Shown piece after piece: positions 57,120 through 64,000 of a DNA stretch of 64,000 bases. Made by a program: the position numbers and the translations under genes. This DNA is from Aedes albopictus (lineage: Eukaryota; Arthropoda; Insecta; Diptera; Culicidae). The stretch's first letter is position 1, and every line of letters begins with the position of its first letter. Where the stretch lies: contig NC_085138.1 in the NCBI RefSeq assembly GCF_035046485.1, forward strand, positions 15,007,329 through 15,071,328, written 5' to 3'. The notes under the pieces are model-generated. The model did not search any database. It was given only the letters and a program-made list of their open reading frames with translations, and was not told the DNA's origin.

Positions 57120-58769
57120 TTACATTACGCATTTGAGACCTAACCGTATTCCTCCTTAAAACCAATTAAACTTCTAATTGTTGCTTGGAAGGCTTTAGAA
57201 TAATAGTGATGGGTTATTTTCAAGAATGATTACTGGTTTTTTTGATGTGAATGTTTTTATGATCCCATTTATTTCAGTTTCAAACTGCGCTCAGCTTCAT
57301 CCAAGGCTTTTAACTAGCCTTCTCAAAACTTCAACCAATATATCACCGGGATTACATACTAACTCCACATCCAATCCAGTTGTAGAACATCGATATAATG
57401 GACCCCTTTTTGTGGAAACCTCAGCCCTGGTTCACAAGCCACTAACGAACGCAAAGAAGCATGGGGAGAGATGAAACCCCATGTGACAGCCAACTAGTGT
57501 CATGACAATCAAAAAACGACAGGATATAAAGCACAAACTATGACTGCTACAGTGGACCGGACCGGATCGGATCGGAGTCGTCGTCTCAATCAAATTGTTG
57601 CTCCTGCAGTTGCCTACCACAACAGAAAAAGAAAGCTCCGGAAAAAGGGTAGCCAAACCCTGGAAATCTTTTCTTCTTTTCCCTTTTATTGTAGGAAAGT
57701 GCAGAGAATCGAGATCCGTTGTCGGTCGTTCGAGTCTCCAAAATGCAAGGAAGGATGGGAGGTCTCTTTGATTAAGGGATTTCTGATAGTGTTCCCCTCC
57801 CCTGTGTACCTTGATGTTCTGGTTTTGCAAATATTTACTACAATAACATTATAGATTGTGACGCTCCAGAAGTGAGCAACTTGGTTCCCCCGTCCGTAAC
57901 CAAACGGGAAGGAGCTTTTTCGGGATATTGTTGGGACTCGTCTTCTTTTTCGGTTTTTGCAGAAGACGACGACGGTGATTGAAACCGATTGTGCCTGGGA
58001 ATGGCATTATGATGACTCCATATGCAAATGAAACTAGCTTCCCCGCCGCTCGTCCATGGTGGTCTGGTCAATTGAAGGATGCTGGTCCATGGTCCACTGA
58101 CCATGGATGGGTTGAACACAAGCACACTCACTCTCACACAGTTGATTGGGTGTTTGAAATGTGTGTTTTTGTTGTGTAATATGGGCAAATATGCCAGAAG
58201 CCAGAGCCAGGGTGGACCTAGGTCCACCGCACCAGCAAACCAAGGAAGGAGCAGGGGGACCAGATTGGAAACAAAGTCCGATGGAGAGTGTCACAGTTGT
58301 TTTGTCATCCTCTAGAATTGGTGATATTTGAAGGAACGGGGATCGGTTGGGTCAGGAAACAAGATACGGTTAAGATTGGAATGGACAGTTCCGTTCGGAT
58401 TGGTTTCGTTGCTCTGAATTGGAAATATGTTGGTTTTCGCAGCAGGTGGGACATTTGAAGGGGACCAGGGGGTGTGAGAAAAGCAAACTTCTAATAAATA
58501 TTGCTTCACTTTTTGGTTTCTCCTGTTTGCGATTGTTCAAATATTAAATAGTGTGTTTCGGGTGGGGTTTTCGTTGTGGAGGCTTCGGTTGAGCTTAGAT
58601 TTGATGGGTGATTAATTTTGTGGTTTTACGGTTTCTTTTCCTATTTTGAACACTTTCTATCAGCAGCTTTATCACTGGATTCATTAGCAAGTTTGAGGTT
58701 CAGATAAATTTGAAACTTGAGTATAGAAATGTTATGTTTTGTGATTATTTGTGATTTTGTGAAGTATTA
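57120..58769. other. Complex noncoding DNA
   Basis: Starts with a fragment resembling the end of MITE family A (AAAACCAATTAAACTTCTAA ... TTGCTTGG, about 57157-57190). A GGTCCATGGTCCACTGACCA dyad lies at 58085-58104. Frames of 60-130 codons on both strands show no domain. Confidence 0.4.
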
Positions 58770-59185
58770 ATCTCTAGCAGTGTTGAAAAATTCATTTCGC
58801 CATATCTAAATTCAATCACCTACAGCTCATTTTAGAAGCTGAACCAGAGAATATGGTATATGAAAAACTTGTGCAGCTAGACCAGTTCTGCAAGAAAGTC
58901 ACGGAAAAACTGCTGTTTTTCGAATATTTAAGGTAAATGTCACGGACTACCTTCGAAAAATCCCAATGATATTCACGGTGAATATCATTTGGCATTTTTC
59001 GAAGGTAGTCCGTGACATTTACATTAAATATTCGAAAAATAGCAGTTTTTCCGTGACTTTCTTGCAGAATCGGTCTAGCCGCACAAGTTTTTCATATACC
59101 ATGTTCTCAGGTTCAGCTTCTAAAATGAGCTGTTGGTGGTTGAATTTAGATATGACGAAATGAATTTTTCAGCACTGATCTCTAG
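58770..59185. mobile_element. Palindromic hAT MITE, 400 bp, with 8-bp target duplication
   Basis: ATCTCTAG stands on both sides (58770-58777 and 59178-59185). The element 58778-59177 starts CAGTGTTGAAAAATTC and ends in the complement of CAGTGCTGAAAAATTC. The two halves are complementary over almost the full 200 bp, meeting at a small centre near 58970-58985. CAGTG termini and an 8-bp duplication identify a hAT-type MITE. A transcript would form a roughly 190-bp double-stranded hairpin. Confidence 0.93.
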
Positions 59186-59575
59186 GTTTAGGATTGCCTT
59201 GAAAAGGTTTTATATTGGCCTTGATACAGTCTTGCAACGTCTTTGGATTGCCTTTAAACTGGATATGAAGCTTCAAGTTGTGTTAAATTCTTCAATTGAG
59301 CAAAAACTGCTATGATTTATGATTGTCTGATTCTATAGACAGAGGATTATCTTAAATTGGTTATAAAACGGCTTTAAAATTGCCTTGGAAAAGGAATATC
59401 CTTGTATTGTCTTTAGATTAGAATTAAATGGCTTTCGATGCATTTTATTTTTCGACTGGATAAAATTAGGTAGAATTTGTTCATGAGTTACGCGGCAAAT
59501 TTTCTTAATACTAAAGAAAAATATATTTAAGAGTTTTTTCCGGAAATTGTTTGTGAGGTATCTACAAGATTTTTT
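59186..59575. other. AT-rich noncoding spacer
   Basis: Unique-looking sequence between the palindromic MITE and the second 23-bp array. Words like TTGCCTTGAAAAGG / TTGCCTTTAAACTGG hint at an old short repeat. No gene. Confidence 0.4.
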
Positions 59576-62500
59576 TGTAGAATTCCTCTAGCAATTCGTA
59601 CAGAATTCTTCTAGAAAATCGTGTAGAATTCTTCCAGGAATTCGTGTATTCTACAATTCGAGAAGAATTCCTCTAGGAATTCGTGTGGAATTCCTCTAGG
59701 AATTCGTGTAGAATTTCTCTAGGAATTCGTGTAGAATTGCTCGAGGAATTCGTGTAGAATTCCTATAGGAATTCGTGTACAAATTCCTTCATGAGTTCGT
59801 TTAGAATTCCTCTAGGAATTCGTGTAGAATTCCTCTAGGAATTCGTGTAGAATTCCTCTAGGAATTCGTGTAGAATTCCTCTAGGAATTCGTGTAGAATT
59901 CCTCTAGGAATTCGTGAAGAGTTCCTCTAGGAATTCGTGAAGAGTTCCTCTAGGAATTCGTGAAGAGTTCCTCTAGGAATTCGTGTAGAATTCCTCTAGG
60001 AATTCGTGTAGAATTCCTCTAGGAATTCATGTAGAATTACTCTAGGAATTCATGTAGAATTCCTCTAGGAATTCGTGAAGAATTCCCCTAGGAATTCATA
60101 TAGAATTCCTCTAGGAATTCGTGTAGAATTCCTCTAGGAATTCGTGTAGAATTCCTCCAGGAATTCATGTAGAATTCCTCCAGGAATTCGTGTAGAATTC
60201 CTCTAGGAATTCGTGTAGAATTCCTCTAGGAATTCGTATAGAATTCCTCTAGGAATTCGTATAGAACTCCTCTAGGAATTCGTGTCGAATTCCCCCAGGA
60301 ATTTCGAGTCGAATTCCCCTAGGAATTCGAGTCGAATTCCTCTAGGAATTCGTGTAGAATTCCTCTAGGAATTCGTGCAGAATTGCTCTAGGAATTCGTG
60401 TAGAATTCCTCTAAGAATTTGTGTACAAATTCCTTCAGGAGTTCGTGCAGAATTCCTCTAGGTATTCGTGTAGAATTTCTCTAGGAATTCGTGAAGAATT
60501 CGTGAAGAATTTCTCTAGGAATTCGTGTAGAATTCCTCTAGGAATTCGTGTAGAATTCCTCTAGGAATTCGTGTAGAATTCCTCTAGGAATTCGTGTAGA
60601 ATTCCTCTAGGAATTCGTGTAGAATTCCTCTAGAAATTCATGTAGAATTCCTCTAGGAATTCATGTAGAATTCCTCTAGGAATTCGTGTAGAATTCCTCT
60701 AGGAATTCGTGTAGAATTCCTCTAGGAATTCGTGTAGAATTCCTCTAGGAATTCGTGTAGAATTCCTCTAGGAATTCGTGTAGAATTCCTCTAGGAATTC
60801 GTGTAGAATTCCTCTAGGAATTCGTGTAGAATTCCTCTAGGAATTCGTGTAGAATTCCTCTAGGAATTCGTGTAGAATTCCTCTAGGAATTCGTGTAGAA
60901 TTCCTCTAGGAATTCGTGTAGAATTGCTCTAGGAATTCGTGTACAATTCCTCTAGGAATTCGTGTACAATTCCTCTAGGAATTCGTGTACAATTCCTCTA
61001 GGAATTCGTGTACAATTCCTCTAGGAATTCGTGTACAATTCCTCTAGGAATTCGTGTACAATTCCTCTAGGAATTCGTGTACAATTCCTCATGGAATTCG
61101 TATAGAATTCCTCTAGGAATTCGTGTAGAATTCCTCTAGGAATTCGTGTGGAATTCCTCAAGGAATTCGTGTGGAATTCCTCTAGGAATTCGTGTGGAAT
61201 TCCTCTAGGAATTCGTGTGGAATTCCTCTAGGAATACTTGGAGAATTCCTCTAGGAATTCTTGGAGAATTCCTCTAGGAATTCTTGGAGAATTCCTCTAG
61301 GAATTCTTGGAGAAGTCCTCTAGGAATTCTTGAAGAATTCCTCTAGGAATTCTTGGAGAATTCCTCTAGGAATTCTTGGAGAATTCCTCTAGAAATTCTT
61401 GGAGAATTCCTCTAGGAATTCTTGGAGAATTCCTCTAGGAATTCTTGGAGAATTCCTCTAGGAATTCTTGGAGAATTCCTCTAGGAATTCGTGTAGAATT
61501 CCTCTAGGAATTCGTGTAGAATTCCTCTAGGAATTCGTGTAGAATTCCTCTAGGAATTCGTGTAGAATTCCTCTAGGAATTCGTGTAGAATTCCTCTAGG
61601 AATTCGTGTAGAATTCCTCTAGGAATTCGTGTAGAGTTCCTCTAGGAATTCGTGTAGAGTTCCTCTAGGAATTCGTGTAGAGTTCCTCTAGGAATTCGTG
61701 TAGAATTCCTTCAGAAATTCGTGTAGAATTCCTCTAGGAATTCGTGCAGAATTCCTCTAGGAATTCGTGTAGAATTCCTCATAGAATTCGAGTAGAATTC
61801 CTCTAGGAATTCGTGTAGAATTCCCCTAGGAATTCGTGTAAAATTCCTCTAGAAATTCGTGTAGAATTCCTCTAGGAATTCGTGTAGAATTCCTCTAGGA
61901 ATTCGGGTAGAATTCCTCTAGGAATTCGTGTAGAATTCCTCTAGGAATTCGTGTAGAATTCCTCATGGAATTTGAGTAGAATTCCTCTAGGAATTCGTGT
62001 AGAATTCCCCTAGGAATTCGTGTAAAATTCCTCTAGAAATTCGTGTAGAATTCCTCTAGGAATTCGTGTAGAATTCCTCTAGGAATTCGTGTAGAATTCC
62101 TCTAGGAATTCGTGTAGAATTCCTCTAGGAATTCGTGTAGAATTCCTCTAGGAATTCGTGTAGAATTCCTCTAGGAATTCGTGTAGAATTCCTCTAGGAA
62201 TTCGTGTAGAATTCCTCTAGGAATTCGTGTAGAATTCCTCTAGGAATTCGTGTAGAATTCCTCTAGGAATTCGTGTAGAATTCCTCTAGGAATTCGTGTA
62301 GAATTCCTCTAGGAATTCGTGTAGAATTCCTCTAGAAATTCGTGTAGAATTCCTCTAGGAATTCGTGTAGAATTCCTCAAGGAATTCGTGTAGAATTCCT
62401 CTACGAATTCGTGTAGAATTCCTCTAGGAATTCGTGTAGAATTCCTCTAGGAATTCGTGTAGAATTCCTCTAGGAATTCGTGTAGAATTCCTCTAGGAAT

Positions 62501-63690
62501 TCGTGTAGAATTCCTCTAGGAATTCGTGTAGAATTCCTCTAGGAATTCGTGTAGAATTCCTCTAGGAATTCGTGTAGAATTCCTCTAGGAATTCGTGTAG
62601 AATTCCTCTAGGAATTCGTGTAGAATTCCTCTAGGAATTCGTGTAGAATTCCTCTAGGAATTCGTGTAGAATTCCTCTAGGAATTCGTGTAGAATTCCTC
62701 TAGGAATTCGTGTAGAATTCCTCTAGGAATTCGTGTAGAATTCCTCTAGGAATTCGTGTAGAATTCCTCTAGGAATTCGTGTAGAATTCCTCTAGGAATT
62801 CGTGTAGAATTCCTCTAGGAATTCGTGTAGAATTCCTCTAGGAATTCGTGTAAAATTCCTCTAGGAATTCGTGTAGAATTCCTCTAGGAATTCGTGTAGA
62901 ATTCCTCTAGGAATTCGTGTAGAATTCCTCTAGGAATTCGTGTAGAATTCCTCTAGGAATTCGTGTAGAATTCCTCTAGGAATTCGTGTAGAATTCCTCT
63001 AGGAATTCGTGTAGAATTCCTCTAGGAATTCGTGTAGAATTTCTTCAGGAATTCGTGTAGAATTCCTCTAAGAATTCGTGTAGAATTCCTCTAGGAATTC
63101 GTGTAGAATTCCTCTAGGAATTCGTGTAGAATTCCTCTAGGAATTCGTGTAGAATTCCTCTAGGAATTCGTGTAGAATTCCTCTAGGAATTCGTGTAGAA
63201 TTCCTCTAGGAATTCGTGTAGAATTCCTCTAGGAATTCGTGTAGAATTTCTTCAGGAATTCGTGTAGAATTCCTCTAAGAATTCGTGTAGAATTCCTCTA
63301 GGAATTCGTGTAGAATTCCTCTAGGAATTCGTGTAGAATTCCTCTAGGAATTCGTGTAGAATTCCTCTAGGAATTCGTGTAGAATTCCTCCAGGAATCCT
63401 CTAGAAATTCAATTGAAATTCCTCTAGGAAATCGTTTAGAAATCCTCTAGGAATTCGTGTAGAATTCCTCCAGGAATCCTCTAGAAATTCAATTGAAATT
63501 CCTCTAGGAAATCGTTTAGAAATCCTCTAGGAATTAGTGTATCATTCTTCTAGGAATTCGTATAGAATTCCTCTAAAAAATCGTGTAGAATTACTCTGGA
63601 AATTCGATTCGAATTCTTCTAGTATTCCTCTAGAAATTCCAGTAGAATTTCTCTAGGAATTCATGCATAATTTCTCTAGACATTCAAGTA
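59576..63690 (-). repeat. 23-bp satellite array, opposite orientation (about 180 units)
   Basis: The monomer reads GAATTCCTCTAGGAATTC plus spacer GTGTA on the plus strand. The reverse complement of the first array's monomer is GAATTCCTCCAGGAATTC plus GTGCA, so the arrays are one family in inverted orientation. Subdomains exist: spacer GTACA (60.93-61.09 kb), TTGGA (61.25-61.49 kb) and GTGTA elsewhere. Marker variants recur at multiples of 23: CTCATNGAATT 184 bases apart (61780 and 61964), TTCTTCAGGA 207 bases apart (63041 and 63248). At the right edge an 80-bp block containing AAATTCAATTGAAATTCC is duplicated (63391 and 63471). Each monomer has two EcoRI sites. No coding function. Confidence 0.96.
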
Positions 63691-64000
63691 ATGTAAGTCA
63701 GGCATTGTGGCAGCCATATCATGTTGCTAATGATTTCGAGCCAAATTTTGAAATTGATTTGTTTAGGTACTTTGAAAAGTTACATAAGATAGTAGTAAAT
63801 TACAAGTATGATCTTGTCTATCGAATGACACTATCAAACACGATGCATTATTTGTACTGTACTCCAAATCCGCAAACCAAATGTTGCAAAAAAGACAAAC
63901 CCCCATTAAATCCGACCGTGTTCGATAAGTGCATTCGAGGCGAAAGCACCCAGGCGAAAAAGCCGCCACATAAAACCCATTACCGAAAAATTTACTGCCC
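63691..64000. other. Complex noncoding DNA at the window edge
   Basis: Tandem structure ends abruptly after CATTCAAGTAATG. The remaining 310 bases show no repeat and no convincing gene; a 68-codon minus frame at 63763-63969 has no recognisable domain. Confidence 0.35.

Noticed and set aside
53578..57165. Very long open frames (up to 522 codons, several frames on both strands)
   Set aside because: They are translations of stop-free 23-bp and 11-bp satellites; every frame gives a periodic peptide and no start or splice context supports a gene.
53546..63690. CRISPR-like regular short repeats
   Set aside because: The repeats are contiguous tandem units without unique spacers, in what looks like insect DNA.

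Overview
The window looks like transposon- and satellite-dense intergenic or deep-intronic DNA from an insect. A culicine mosquito, most likely Aedes, is my best inference: a Ty3/gypsy LTR element, a Penelope-like element, a tRNA-derived SINE, many MITE families, a non-LTR 3' tail of a kind I associate with Aedes, and almost no host coding sequence. I cannot name the species from sequence alone, and I find no convincing host protein-coding gene on either strand. The only recognisable proteins belong to retroelements: the 3' part of a gypsy-type pol (2-2923, +) and a frameshifted Penelope-like RT/GIY-YIG gene (23483-24974, -).

Layout. 1 to about 6.1 kb: 3' half of an LTR retrotransposon (pol end, long 3' noncoding region, probable polypurine tract and long 3' LTR). 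6.54-7.59 kb: a roughly 30-bp satellite with a 299-bp higher-order repeat. 7.6-10.97 kb: complex single-copy DNA. 10.98-15.97 kb: decayed ~24-bp tandem repeats hit by MITEs and a short hAT element. 16.05-19.45 kb: complex DNA with eight near-identical GGCAACACTG words. 19.45-20.28 kb: the earlier decayed repeat in inverted orientation. 20.3-23.0 kb: nested MITEs, including a SINE inside a MITE and a TTAA-flanked piggyBac-like MITE. 23.03-25.03 kb: Penelope-like element with a 14-bp target duplication. 25.8-26.8 kb: large foldback. 26.8-31.6 kb: decayed GATTCATCC-type repeats with palindromic MITEs. 31.6-35.1 kb: complex and A-rich DNA with tRNA-like heads. 35.1-42.8 kb: AT-rich decayed array. 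42.8-46.1 kb: complex DNA.

46.139-52.273 kb: a 6.1-kb unit with exact 15-bp terminal inverted repeats, an 8-bp target duplication and GC-rich subterminal repeats. It encodes no transposase and carries about 5 kb of tandem repeats; I read it as a giant non-autonomous hAT-like transposon ferrying satellite DNA. 53.5-55.7 kb and 59.6-63.7 kb: two young 23-bp satellite arrays of one family in opposite orientation, each monomer having two EcoRI sites around a near-palindrome. Between them lie a very homogeneous 11-bp GGAAT-type satellite (55.69-57.12 kb) and a 400-bp palindromic hAT MITE with a perfect 8-bp target duplication.

The pieces do not form an operon or pathway. What unites the window is one family of short palindromic GAATTCCT-type tandem repeats at several ages, from nearly perfect to barely recognisable, repeatedly invaded by and in one case carried inside DNA transposons.
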